From NCBI GenBank assembly GCA_013339895.1, contig JABACO010000005.1:5900528-5964527 (forward strand): a DNA stretch of 64,000 bases, written 5' to 3'. The position numbers and the translations under genes were made by a program. This stretch comes from Ephydatia muelleri. Its lineage: Eukaryota > Porifera > Demospongiae > Spongillida > Spongillidae. Below the pieces are notes generated by a model, which was given only the letters and a program-made list of their open reading frames with translations, did not search any database and was not told where the DNA came from. Of the stretch, positions 12,501-24,256 are shown piece by piece (within the stretch, counting starts at the first letter, position 1; each line of letters starts with the position of its first letter).

Positions 12501-15500
12501 ACACACGTAAATATGTTTACAGGTTAACTAGAGGCAAACGGCTTACCAGACTTAGCCACACCCTTCAGAATCACGTGACCCCAAGAGGACCTTTGGGGTG
12601 AGGCCTCCCACAAATGTGAAGCTAACTGGGCAAACTTTGCTTCACATAAAGTAAAGTGTATAGAAACACACGTAAATATGTTTATCAGGTAACTAGAGGC
12701 AAACGGCTTACTAAACTTAGCCACACCCTTCAGAATCACGTGACCCCAAGAGGACCATTGGGGTGAGGCCTCACACAAATGTGAAGCTTACTGGACAAAC
12801 CTTGCTTCACATAAAGTAAAGTGTATAGAAACACACGTAAATATGTTTACAGGTTAACTAGAGGCAAACGGCTTACTAAACTTAGCCACACCCTTCAGAA
12901 TCACGTGACCCCAAGAGGACCTTTGGGGTGAGGCCTCACACAAATGTGAAGCTAACTGGACAAACTTTGCTTCACATAAAGTAAAGTGTATAGAAACACA
13001 CGTAAATATGTTTACAGGTTAACTAGAGGCAAACGGCTTACCAGACTTAGCCACACCCTTCAGAATCACGTGACCCCAAGAGGACCATTGGGGTGAGGCC
13101 TCACACAAATGTGAAGCTTACTGGACAAACCTTGCTTCACATAAAGTAAAGTGTATAGAAACACACGTAAATATGTTTACAGGTTAACTAGAGGCAAACG
13201 GCTTACCAGACTTAGCCACACCCTTCAGAATCACGTGACCCCAAGAGGACCTTTGGGGTGAGGCCTCCCACAAATGTGAAGCTAACTGGGCAAACTTTGC
13301 TTCACATAAAGTAAAGTGTATAGAAACACACGTAAATATGTTTATCAGGTAACTAGAGGCAAACGGCTTACTAAACTTAGCCACACCCTTCAGAATCACG
13401 TGACCCCAAGAGGACCATTGGGGTGAGGCCTCACACAAATGTGAAGCTTACTGGACAAACCTTGCTTCACATAAAGTAAAGTGTATAGAAACACACGTAA
13501 ATATGTTTACAGGTTAACAAGAGGCAAACGGCTTACTAAACTTAGCCACACCCTTCAGAATCACGTGACCCCAAGAGGACCTTTGGGGTGAGGCCTCACA
13601 CAAATGTGAAGCTAACTGGACAAACTTTGCTTCACATAAAGTAAAGTGTATAGAAACACACGTAAATATGTTTACAGGTTAACTAGAGGCAAACGGCTTA
13701 CCAGACTTAGCCACACCCTTCAGAATCACGTGACCCCAAGAGGACCATTGGGGTGAGGCCTCACACAAATGTGAAGCTTACTGGACAAACCTTGCTTCAC
13801 ATAAAGTAAAGTGTATAGAAACACACGTAAATATGTTTACAGGTTAAATAGAGGCAAACGGCTTACCAGACTTAGCCACACCCTTCAGAATCACGTGACC
13901 CCAAGAGGACCTTTGGGGTGAGGCCTCACACAAATGTGAAGCTAACTGGGCAAACTTTGCTTCACATAAAGTAAAGTGTATAGAAACACACGTAAATATG
14001 TTTATCAGGTAACTATAAGCAAATGGCTTACCAGACTTAGCCACACCCTTCAGAATCACGTGACCCCAAGAGGACCTTTGGGGTGAGGCCTCACACAAAT
14101 GTGAAGCTTACTGGACAAACCTTGCTTCACATAAAGTTAGAAGCACATGTAAATATGTTTATCGGGTAGCTAGAGGCAAATGGCTTACCAGACTTAGCCA
14201 CACCCTTCAGAATCACGTGACCCCAAGAGGACCATTGGGGTGAGGCCTCACACAAATGTGAAGCTTACTGGACAAACTTTGCTTCACATAAAAATAGAAA
14301 CACATGTTAATATGTGTATCCTGTAACTATAGAGGCAAACTGCTTACCAGATTTACACTCTTTCAGAATCACGTGACCCAACAGGATAGCCATACCCCTC
14401 ACAGTCAGCAAGACTCCAAGAACACTGTAGGCCAAATGGGTGGGGCCCTCACACTCACTTTAAACATATCCAATGTACTACTTGTACACAAACATACATG
14501 TGCGTGGATGCACACATTTACACTTGCTCTACCACAAACGCTGTCCCTATGACTTTACAACAGAGATTTTCACTTACACAAGTGGCCTTGGTCTTGGTCC
14601 TCAATGGAGAGTAAGCCACAACCATCAGGTCTCTCTGGTAAAATAGAACCAGGATTATGAATTGACTATTGAGATGCACCTTGACATTTTCTCTGCAATA
14701 AAGTAAATCACGAATCGATACACATGAGCCTTGTACCATACATGTAAAAGATTGATCTACTATGGCGAGTTCACTGCCCGCGCTGTTTTTTTTGGAGGGG
14801 GGGGGGGTTTGCCCGCAAATACACGTACCCCTATCACACTGTCACACTAGTAAGGATTATAATAGCAAACGTAAGCTTCACTTCCTACGCCCCTGATTCT
14901 GAGTTTACTATGTAGAGTACAATATCACTAAACAGTACTCAAGATGTATGAGTTAGAAATTAGTACCGCGTAGGCCTACCGTAAACAAGACTGCCCGCCC
15001 GGATCCGAGTGTGATGCACAAGTAGTTTTGTACGTTGAGCCAGATAGGTCTTCTATCAGACAGGTCTACTATCGGGTGAGCGTTAAATACTGCAAATCAA
15101 AAATTCTAATGCAAGTGAGCGTTAAATAGTGAAGTAAGTAACAAGATGATACAGTGTATGCATTGCAATAATATTGTAGAATTATACTGCACAGCAACTT
15201 CATTGTCTCCAGGTGAATGGAAGGGAATAATGTTTCAAGAGAACTCCAATTTATCGTCCGATGAAGCCTCGTATAACGGAATAGGTCTCCTAGACAACAC
15301 AAATGCAGGAAAAATCATGGGTACAGTATCAGCTTGTTTCAGCGCTAGTGGACACAAGTTCATCGGAGCTACTCCAATTCAGTCCATGCTCATAATTCTG
15401 GCGTAAAAAACTAGCCGAGCTTGTAGTCAAATGACATGCATGATCACATACCTTTCAAATAATCGGCGTAGTAGACTCACAGTGACACTACTGACAGCGT

Positions 15501-15698
15501 ATTCTAAGGTTTGGCAAATAAATTGACACGGTTAATTAAAAATTGATAAGGCTGAGAATTCCCGTACTGAATTGGACGGTGAATTTTCAAATTTGTTATG
15601 ATCTCGATAGCCGTAAGCACACGTTTTGTTGTCTGCACGGATGCGTGACTGATTGCGGATTTTGCAATCACCCGCATGCGGACGGTCGAATTGCTGTG
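9590..15698 (+). mobile_element. CACTA/EnSpm-like non-autonomous element, copy 1
   Basis: The element starts CACAGCAATTC at 9590 and ends with the reverse complement GAATTGCTGTG at 15698. TAA flanks it on both sides (9587-9589 and 15699-15701). The CAC start and 3-bp target duplication point to the CACTA/EnSpm superfamily (established for that family; the assignment is inference). The first 1.1 kb matches the copies at 52221 and 63102, and the last 140 bp or so matches the end of the copy at 55411. The middle is a 165-bp satellite. A minus-strand exon-like stretch at 10340-10560 (RKPGELPLVELKALLVRK) recurs in the other copies but with stops, so it is unlikely to be translated. No transposase is present. 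Confidence 0.8.
11100..14390. repeat. 165-bp satellite array with higher-order structure, about 20 units
   Basis: AATCACGTGACCCCA recurs near 11252, 11420, 11585, 11750, 11909 and so on to 14366, mostly every 165 bp. Units alternate between two types (GCTTACTGGACAAACC versus GCTAACTGGACAAACT), giving a 330-bp dimer. A rarer variant, GGCCTCCCACAAATG, occurs at 12604 and 13264, exactly 660 bp apart, so a four-unit block was duplicated recently. Because 165 is divisible by 3, repeated 55-residue minus-strand frames appear; alternate units carry stops, so these are not genes. Confidence 0.95.
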
Positions 15699-16739
15699 TA
15701 AGGGTATGAAGGACAGTGTTATCACGGGTGTTAGAGTATATCCAAGTTGCATGGTTGGCCAGCAGACACAACAGAAGAACTGAAATCATTCCGAGGAGAA
15801 CTCACAGCTGAACAAGGCTGCATACTATGGGGAACGAGGGTGGTAATTCCAGCTAGTCTACAAGGAAAGGTATTGGACGAGATTTATCATATGGAGAAAT
15901 GAACGGTCACGAAAGTCGCGGTTTGTAAATTTTTGGATTTCATCCGCGTTACGTTCCATAGAAAATGTATGTTTTTACAAACTTGATTATTATTAATTAA
16001 ATAATAGAACTACAACTTCCGCTACCTTCTAATACTACTCTATAAATCTTGTTCAGATGTAGGTGATTTCAAAGTTTTTACCATGTATCGTCCAAGATTC
16101 TGGGACCATAAATGAAAATACAATTTTCCATAGACTTGTACACAAACTGTACTAATTAAGGTATTCAATTTGTTATAACTAACCAACAGAAGGAGTTACA
16201 ACTTTCACTACCCTCTAAAACTGTTCTACAACTATCCAACTAGCAGGATATATTACAAAAAGTGAACATTGTCGTGAAGAAATTGGGGACCATTTTGAAA
16301 AGTAGTAAATCAGTTTTGGTGGAATAGGCGCCATTTTTTAATGGTGTTTCTATGCGTTGCTATATAGACAGCTAGGTGGCCCTGCATGTATGTCACGTGC
16401 CAGCTAGGACACTCCCACGTAAGGGAAAGCTGGGCCAGAGAGGAAAGGGGCACGGCGGGTAGACATTAGGGGATGCCCTTGAATCTATTATCGCAAATGT
16501 ATGTACATGTACATCAGCCCTTCTTCGTGACGTCTAACACAGCAGCAATGCGTGCGATCATTGAGTCCATAGAAGCTTCCTAAAGTGGCTCGTCACATGA
16601 CCGAAGATGGAGGTTGGAAGCTTGATGAATGTGTAGTTGTGTGGATCCCTATATGCTTGCATACATGAATGTAAACGTATACTCGCCGATGTTTTTACAG
16701 TGTTATATAGCCAGTTAGCTATTACCCTCGGTACGGATG
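15699..16739. other. No gene seen
   Basis: Unique DNA from the right target duplication of the CACAG element to the hAT-like element. No family signature was found on either strand. Confidence 0.45.
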
Positions 16740-17053
16740 CAGGCGCTGATCCAGGATTATAGGAGGGGGGGTGGCTAGAGGGTAGGGGCCAGCAATCCTC
16801 AGCAAGGCGGGGGGGTTCTGGGGGAGCGCTGTAAACTCCCCCAGCGGGGTCTGGGACTCCGCCCCAGACGCCAACGCTTTTTTACTTCATCACGCTCAAA
16901 ACGCTACACAAAACTACTGTAAAAAATAAACCTTATAACTTGCATGTACTAGGGGGGATTTATCGTCGAAAACACAGTGAATCATTATCTCGCTATGACC
17001 ATCTATGAATGAATATGAATAAGACCATCTATGAATGAACGGTGGTGATGAAT

Positions 17054-17351
17054 GAATATGAGCATCTATGCATGTAAATTAATTGATACATTTGTAAATT
17101 GCACATCCATGATCCCTGCATGGACGTCGATGCGCATCATACATACTTTGAGAGTAGGCAAATCAACTCCAAAAAACGCACACGAATCAATTTTATTTGA
17201 TACGATAAGGCTTAGGGCGTCGCCGTGGATATTGATCCGCATCATAGGTACTCTCAAAGTATGTATGATGCGCATCGACGTCCATGCAGGGATCATGGAT
17301 GTGCAATTTACAAATGTATCAATTAATTTACATGCATAGATGCTCATATTC
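17054..17351. repeat. Inverted repeat, 103-bp arms, 92-bp loop
   Basis: Arms 17054-17156 and 17249-17351 are reverse complements with no mismatch that I noticed. The mirror-image reading frames on both strands are a by-product of this symmetry. The transcript would fold into a long hairpin. Confidence 0.9.
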
Positions 17352-17353
17352 AA

Positions 17354-17560
17354 TTGGCCTGCAGTTTCTCACCGTATCAGCGTTTTTGGAGTTGATTTGG
17401 CCTGCTGTTTCTCATCGTATCAGCGTTTTTGGAGTTGATTTGGCCTGCTGACTGCTGTTTCTCATCGTATCAGCGTTTTTGGAGTTGATTTGGCCTGCTG
17501 TTTCTCATCGTATCAGCGTTTTTGGAGTTGATTTGGCCTGCTGTTTCTCATCGTATCCAA
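17354..17560. repeat. Tandem repeat of about 42 bp, five units
   Basis: The unit reads TTGGCCTGCTGTTTCTCATC followed by GTATCAGCGTTTTTGGAGTT. One unit carries an extra short duplication (CTGACTG). It abuts the right arm of the hairpin, whose loop also contains GGAGTT-like sequence, so the two may share an origin. Confidence 0.85.
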
Positions 17561-18112
17561 CAAGGGTAATACTGATGTTGAATTCGTTCCACCATGACTA
17601 TTGAAAGGCTAGGAAATTTAGGAGTGTTAGGTATTCATGGATTTGATTTTCCACTATCTGTTGACCAAATATGTCAATCATTTACACAAATGCACCATAG
17701 AAAGTTGTGTAGTGAATCAGTGTTGTATGAATAAATCACAACTTTCATATGATGTTTTTGAGTAAATGATTGACATATTTGGTAACTTAGTATTATCATG
17801 CAGTTTAAAGATGTGCACTGGCAACTATATGTTTTTCTTTTGTGCTATGTACTAGTCACAATTATTATGCATGTATCCAAATAAACATCTGATCACACAA
17901 AAAAACAAACAAAGCGTCATCATCTTTTTTTCACCCCTAAATGGAAGCTGTTGAACAGAAATGCTATTAGCCCTCAAACAGAAATTGGTGATAGTTCTCA
18001 ATCAGTATTTTAGTATTCGTAAACGATTATTTGAGGAAGGGGGGGGGGGGGGGGGGGGGGGGGGAGGGGGGGTGGCTAGCCACCCTATCCACCTACTCTG
18101 GATCAGCCCCTG

Positions 18113-18673
18113 GGATGCAAATAATAGCGCCCGTCACAAAGTGAGCATTTATTAGAGATCATCGAAAGTAATAGGCATGATTGTTGTGGTCCGTATTCTT
18201 TTAGCCAAAACGCATTTTATTTTTCACTTGCCTCTGACCCTTTATGTGCCAATATATGTATGCTGCCCTTGAAAATAGCCACAACATAGCTTAACAAATT
18301 AACAAAGGTTACCAAAAAATTCGGAAGGTTGTATTTTGTAAACAAATGACATACAGTGTACAGTACTTTGTGTTCAAGTGTAACGCCCTTCAAGACAAAC
18401 AAATATAACAAATATGGGAAGTAGTTAGCAAATCTGAGAACATGACTCAAAATCATTGGTTGAATTGATATGTAGCCTCCCCTCCCCCTGCTTTCTGCTA
18501 GCCTGACCATTCTTCCAATATGGGTCTGTGGTACGCTTTTGGGGGTGATGTAATGGCCCTCTAAAGTCATTTGGAAATTGCCTGTTTGTGGCCCTCTAAA
18601 GTCATTCGAAAGTTTACCTACATACAATTGCCTGCACACACACATGCACATACACATGCACGCACACACATGC
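18113..18673. other. Unique flank with (CA)-rich end
   Basis: No supported gene. The 3' end (18634-18673) is CA/CATG-rich and supplies the CATGC target duplication of the Gypsy element that follows. Confidence 0.5.
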
Positions 18674-18925
18674 TGTTGACGGTGCCTGCCTCGACATGCC
18701 CGTTGCCTGCCTCAACATGCCTGTGCCTGCTTTTTCACACCTTTCCACTAACACTTATTTCCTGTTGTTCATTTATCTATGAATAGTGTGTTTTCTGTGC
18801 ATGATGTTAATTCTATTTCTATTTCTACTGTTCTTCGTGCAATAAAAGTGATTCAAGTTTAGCTGTGCAATCCTAAGGTCCTCATTTCCCGATCCATCGC
18901 GTTATTCCCATACGAAAACACGACA
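18674..18925 (+). repeat. Left LTR of the young Gypsy element
   Basis: 252 bp, TGTTGAC to CACGACA, with an AATAAAAG polyadenylation-type signal near 18840. Preceded by CATGC. Confidence 0.95.
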
Positions 18926-21710
18926 GGATTAAGTGGCGTAGTCGGCAGGATCGCTTAGGATGGCAGAGACGGATAAACTCATCGAATTACTGCAACAGCA
19001 GATGGAGGCGCAGCGGAAACAAACGGAAGCCCTCATCGCAGCTTTCGCCGGCGAGAAGGCAAAGCGGGAGCCACCACCTTTTCCAGTACCAGCAGCTGTA
19101 ATTCCTAGTTTTGTCCCTTTCGACGCTACTGTCGAACTGTGGACAGACTACTCCGCGCGTTTCCACACTTTTCTCGGAGCAAACTCTGTGCCCGCTGAGA
19201 AGAGAGCGCAGGTCTTCTTGACTAATCATTCGCGAGAAATTTACAAATTGCTAAGCAATCTCGCTTCCCAACAGTCGCCTGTAAAAGGCATAAACGACCT
19301 CAGCCTGGATGAAGTGGAAGAGTATATGAGGAGCCAATTCGACCCCACGCGTTACATCGTAAGGGAGCGGTTCAAGTTCTGGACCGAAATGAATCGCAAA
19401 CCAGGCGAGACGATTCAGGAATTGGCTGCACGCATCAGTCATGATGCTGTTACGTGCGACTTCTCAGAAATCCACGACCCGCTGGATGAAGCTCTACGCA
19501 CCCGTTTTATGTGCTCTGTGAAAAATGAAGCGGTTTTAAAAGCGCTGTTCAAGATTAAAGACGGAGAACTCACTTTTGCTAGAGCAATAACGGTCGCTAT
19601 GGAAACGGAGGAAGCAGCCAAGGTTGCAAAAGAGACAGTGTATGGTTCAATAAAAGATAATATTCACGTTGTCCACTCGTCTAAGAGTGACCCAAGTCAA
19701 AAGAGTAACGCTGGACGAGACTTCCCAAAAGGAACGTGCCCGCGGTGCGGCAAAACTGACCACATGACAAAGCCTCTGACTGCCCGAGTCGCAACGCGGT
19801 GTGTCACTACTGCCAAAAGACGGGACATCTCCAGTCAGTCTGTCTGCAGAAGAAGAGAGGTCAGCAGCAACCAGTGAATATAATCACCAAACAGACAGTG
19901 AAGGGGATCAGGGCAGTTCCGCAACTCCAGCAAAATATCACCATGAATGACAAGCGATTCGTTTTTGAAGTAGATACTGGCGCAGGTGACAATTTCTGCA
20001 CCATGGCTGTCTGGAAACAGCTAGGGAACCCTACCCTTTTACCAACCACAGGTCAATATGAGGTAGCTAATGGAGAACCACTCCCCACATTGGGGGTTTG
20101 CACAGCAGCAGTTGCATTACAGGGTACGAACAGTCCCAGCATACCTCTGCAGTTCACAGTTACAAAAGTTCCCCATCTCAACCTTCTTGGGCGTGATGCC
20201 ATCGTTAGGCTTGGTATCAATGTTTCAGCTTTGATGGGTCTCACCACTTCGTCAGTTCACCCGATTTCTAATGTTACTAAACCTGACATTAATCTGCAGA
20301 ATGCCTGCAAGCAGCTGTGTCAGGAATTCCCTGACCTGTTCAAGCCAGAGTTGGGTTGTCTTAAAGACGTACAACTGGAGGTCAGATTCAAACCGGACTC
20401 CAAACCTGTTTTCTGCAAACCTCGTGTGGTTCCGTTAGCCATCCAGGATGAACTCGGCAAGGCCTACATTACTAGAGGTGTGTGGCAGCCTACCCAATTC
20501 AATGATTATGGAACTCCAGTAGTACCTATTCGGAAGGCAACCCTTCCAGGTCAGACAAAATCTACCCTTAGAGTTTGTGGGGACTATTCTGTCACGGTAA
20601 ACCCTCAACTGGAGGAGCATCGCTACCCTATGCCTCGTCCAGAAGATCTCATGCAGAGGTTGGGCGGTGGTCATGGGTTCACCAAGATTGACCTAGCAGA
20701 TGCATACAATCAGATCCAGCTCTCTCCAGAGAGTCAGAAAAGACTGGCACTGAGCACTCACAGAGGGGTACTTCTGCAGATGCGTCTTCCTTTCGGCATC
20801 AGTTCTGCCCCTGGATACTTCCAGGAGTTAATGGACAAGCTAACTTGTGATCTTCAAGGTGTGGCTGTGTACATGGATGACATCCTGGTCAGTGGGGCTA
20901 CTGATTCAGAACATCTCCAGAACCTTTGCTCCCTCCTAAAACGTTTGGTGGAAAAGGGTCTTTTGCTGCCGCCTGGAGAAATGTTCTTTTGCTCAGTCAT
21001 CTATTGAGTACTTTGGACATACCCTCTCACGGCAGGGAGTATCAAAGGGGAAAAAGGTGGATGCTGTAAAATTGATGCCACCTCCTGAAAATGTTCTTAT
21101 GCAATATCGGCGAACACCTCTAGCAGATGGCTACTCCCCAAGTGAACTTCTGAATGGTCGGCAAATCAGGGCTAAAATCGACACACTGTTACCCTCTCCT
21201 GCACACATGGCCCAGGCTCGGCAGGCCAGGGAGGCAACCAAAGCACAAGCTCAAGAGAACCCTGAACGTGTCACTCCCATTTACAACATTGGTACACCTT
21301 GTTATGCCCTTTACTGTGGCCCTAGACAAGAGAAGGATCCAAAATGGGTACCTGCAGTGGTAACCAAGGTTTTTGGATCTCGCAGTGTCAATGTGAGAGT
21401 TATTCCAAGAGGTGGTACTTGGCGCCGTCACATTGAACAACTAAGACTACGATATGGGGTAGAGGAGGATGCAGATCCAGGGGAGGTGCCCACACAAGAG
21501 GGTCAAGAAATGCTAATGACCAATGCACCATCCATCCCTGAGCCACCTTCAGTTAAACCACGTGCTGTGCGCACAAATCCCAGATGGCCAACTGGTAGTG
21601 AGTATGGCCCTGGTCATCCCCGTCGATCTACTCGACAGAAGCCTCACCATTAGTAAGGATTTTATTTTCGCCTTCTGTTTTTCTTAGATACTTCAAGGCT
21701 GGTTGGGAGG

Positions 21711-21962
21711 TGTTGACGGTGCCTGCCTCGACATGCCCGTTGCCTGCCTCAACATGCCTGTGCCTGCTTTTTCACACCTTTCTACTAGCACTTATTTCCT
21801 GTTGTTCATTTATCTATAAATAGTGCGTTTTCTGTGCATGATGTTAATTCTATTTCTATTTCTACTGTTCTTCGTGCAATAAAAGTGATTCAAGTTTAGC
21901 TGTGCAATCCTAAGGTCCTAATTTCCCGATCCATCGCGTTATTCCCATACGAAAACACGACA
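21711..21962 (+). repeat. Right LTR of the young Gypsy element
   Basis: 252 bp and nearly identical to the left LTR. Preceded by the purine-rich GGTTGGGAGG tract (possible polypurine tract) and followed by CATGC. Confidence 0.95.
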
Positions 21963-21967
21963 CATGC

Positions 21968-22829
21968 ACACACATGCAGGCACACGCAAGATGTACACTC
22001 ATATGGACCATACTGATGTATACATTACACGCCCCACCCCTCTTCAGCATGACGTAATTTATGAATGATCCCATAGAAGCTCATATATTTATTGGATCAG
22101 ATTGTGTTGCATGTGAATGTTTTTCAATGATGACAACACAAGGATGATTTTGCATTCCTATGCTATAAGCATCGACAAAGAATACTGTATTGTGCTTAAA
22201 CTGGCACAAGTTAATAGTCTGGTAGAAATTTGAATGGGATGACATTGTTGTACCACAAGGTCAAGTCCCAGATTATAAAATACTGCCTCAGTTTCAAGCG
22301 TGGCTATTTATTATTAAACTGCAACCTGTGAAATTGAGTACTATCACTAGGCAAAAAAGTACATTTACATCTCATTTACGTATAATGTACATTTGTTGTA
22401 AATCTGTTGGGACACATATTTGCAGTCTTGTAAATCTGTTACACATTTGCCATTATATTTACTTCACATTTACTACCCTGGACAATGTGTCACATATTTA
22501 CAAATGTATTTGCAATACATTTACGTTGCATATACATCATCAGATTTATCAAATGTGCACGGATATGCTCTAATTATACAAGCGCTTATAATAAAAATAT
22601 TCTAATAGCTATCTCGATCTTATAATGTGGAGATCACGACATTGGATTACCACCATCAAATCGATCTATCCACTTGAGGTACACTATAGTTCGATTCTAA
22701 CATTAGCTTTAACACACATAGGCGCGCGCATACTCATACACGTACGGCAGGCTCGCGCACGCACACATATATATTAATTAACGTCGCGCTGATAGCGACC
22801 GTGTGTGCGAATATGATGGCACTTCGATT
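21968..22829. other. Non-coding, with an ACATTTAC-rich stretch
   Basis: 22320-22590 is rich in short ACATTTAC, TGTAAAT and ACATATTTAC words, a composition also seen at 61330-61520. Near 22050, GACGTAATTTATGAATG resembles one arm of the small inverted-repeat element at 53401-53530. No gene seen. Confidence 0.5.
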
Positions 22830-23130
22830 CCCTTCTGTTGGGGCAATACCAGTGACCATGCTCACAGAGTGTGCTAATGTGAGCGATATCCGATATGAGT
22901 TTAGCCTTGTATCCATGGTGTTTGGTGCTTAGTTGTCATTCACCTGGAACTAGATGTGGCTTCAGACTGCCCTTCTGTTAGGGCAATGACAGTGACCATG
23001 CTCACAGAGTGTGGTAATGTGAGCGATATCCAATATGAGTTTTGCCTTGTATCCGTGGTGTTTGGTGTTTAGTTGTCATTGAATTAGAATATCACCTGGA
23101 ACTACATGTGGCTTCATGGTGTCTAGTTGT
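22830..23130. repeat. Tandem duplication of about 140 bp
   Basis: CTTCTGTTGGGGCAAT to CTAGATGTGGCTTC is repeated once in full and then in part. Shared words are CAGTGACCATGCTCACAGAG and GTGAGCGATATCC. No coding sense was found. Confidence 0.8.
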
Positions 23131-23718
23131 CATTGATATGACCTGGATGTGCCCTATGCTTCTGACATCCTTGTGATGTGTGGTTAGTTCACTAAGTACT
23201 GTATAGGGTTAATGGACTCTGCTGTTATGTGGGTCCATGGATGTGGTCAGTGAGTGGGGAGTTGTTGATTGGAGCAAGTTAGATGTGTTGTGCTGTTTTG
23301 TAGAAGTGCAGCTGCCATGAACTTGTTTATACATGTACATGAGTTGTGTTCATGCTCATTTATGGAATGGCCTAGTGCCAACAGCTCCTCCCACTTTGAA
23401 ATGAACTCTTACCCTATCCTAAATGTCATTAGATTTTTTTTCACTCACAATTTCAAATCCACTCTATGTTAGTAATACATGAGTGACAGCTTTAATCATT
23501 ACAACTGGAAAAATTCATACATGATTGAAATCATAATTTATGACACTGTCCATTGTGTACGTACATGTATGTAATTGTAAAAAAACCTTCTGTTGTAAAG
23601 AACGCTTTCATCATTTAGCTTTGTACTTGCTGCAACAAACTGTGAGTGTATTCTTTGTACTGGTAAGAATGATGCTGGGCCAAATGGTTCATACAGATTA
23701 GCGCACCACACTTGTGAT
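23131..23718. other. No gene seen
   Basis: Unique flank up to the left border of the duplicated block, which starts near 23719 at ATGGCGGAATCAAAT. Confidence 0.45.
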
Positions 23719-23915
23719 GATGGCGGAATCAAATATTGTTGGCTCGAGAAAAGGGGCGGATCCAGATCTAGCCTCGTCCCCAGGCGGTCAATTTAAGTTT
23801 ACGGCCTGGTAGCTATTGCCACTATGTTAGTGCGCATGCGCTGGCCATTACCTGAAAAACACGTAATCGTATACTTAGCTTGTAAACCGTTCCATAAACC
23901 GTTCCGCGCGAAGCA

Positions 23916-24185
23916 ATGGCAGAATTTCATGAAGCGTTGGCCCATTCTCTTCTGTGTGTGAATCAACAGAACCTTGTACTGAAAGCGAAGCATGAGGAAG
24001 CACTGTTTCATTTGTACAACGGTCGAGATGTGTTCGCTTGGTTTCCTACAGGTTACGGGAAGTCAATTTTTTTCCAACTTGTACCGTTCTTATTGGACTT
24101 TAAATTGAACCACACCACTGTTCCACAAGTGGAACGAAATGAGGTTCTAGTTATCTCACCACTCGTTTCCCTGTTGGTCGACTAG
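23916..24185 (+). pseudogene. RecQ-like DEAD/DExH helicase, N-terminal piece, copy A
   Basis: The start MAEFHEALAHSLL lies just inside the left TIR. Residues 43-52 (WFPTGYGKSI) are the Walker A/motif I box that binds ATP in superfamily 2 helicases, and VISPLVSL is motif Ia. RecQ proteins have MPTGxGKS followed by a similar VxSPLxSLM(x)DQ. Here the frame stops at VD (TAG at 24183-24185), where copy B has VDQ (CAG), so this copy has an extra stop. Only about 90 of the usual 350 or more helicase-core residues exist. The DEAH box and motifs III-VI are absent, so it cannot be an active helicase. Confidence 0.75.
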
Positions 24186-24256
24186 GTATCTGGGTTACAC
24201 AGGAGGGGTGTACCTTGTATGGTGCACTAAGGGAGCTAAGGTCTATTGTGCCATCT

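Larger units (their letters stand above)
16740..18112. mobile_element. hAT-like non-autonomous element with CAGGSGCTGATCC ends
   Basis: The left end is CAGGCGCTGATCCAGG and the right end is the reverse complement of CAGGGGCTGATCCAG. GGATG sits beside both ends, but a full 8-bp target duplication is not clear. The GC-rich subterminal block (GGGGGAGCGCTGTAA and CTCCGCCCCAGAC) matches the right subterminal block of the hAT element at 51055-51995 in inverted orientation, so both belong to one family. No transposase was found. The interior holds a long hairpin (17054-17351), a 42-bp tandem repeat and a run of about 30 G near 18040-18070. Confidence 0.7.
18674..21962 (+). mobile_element. Young Ty3/Gypsy LTR retrotransposon, internally broken
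   Basis: Two 252-bp LTRs start TGTTGACGGTG and end ACACGACA. The element is flanked by CATGC at 18669-18673 and 21963-21967. After the left LTR comes the leader AAGTGGCGTAGTCGGCAGGA, a common Gypsy type. Gag lies at about 18960-19800, starts MAETDKLIELL and has a zinc knuckle starting CPRCGKTDH. Protease is near 19960-20200 (VDTGAGDNF), RT at about 20330-21000 (RLPFGISSAP, AVYMDDILVSG), and an integrase tail at about 21050-21650. It is broken, with about two breaks. By eye the LTRs differ at about 5 of 252 positions, so the insertion is recent. Confidence 0.93.

Noticed and set aside
11473-14098. Repeated minus-strand frames of 84-106 residues with identical start MCEASPQ
   Set aside because: They exist only because the satellite unit is 165 bp, a multiple of three. 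Alternate units carry stops and there is no start context or codon bias.
11100-14390. CRISPR-like array
   Set aside because: Whole units are conserved with no short repeat/unique spacer pattern, the period is 165 bp, and the context is eukaryotic transposon DNA.
17052-17353. Two 95-residue frames on opposite strands with the same first 30 residues
   Set aside because: Mirror-image artefact of a long inverted repeat.
23916-24185. Functional RecQ helicase gene
   Set aside because: Only motifs I and Ia are present in either copy; the Walker B box and second domain are missing.
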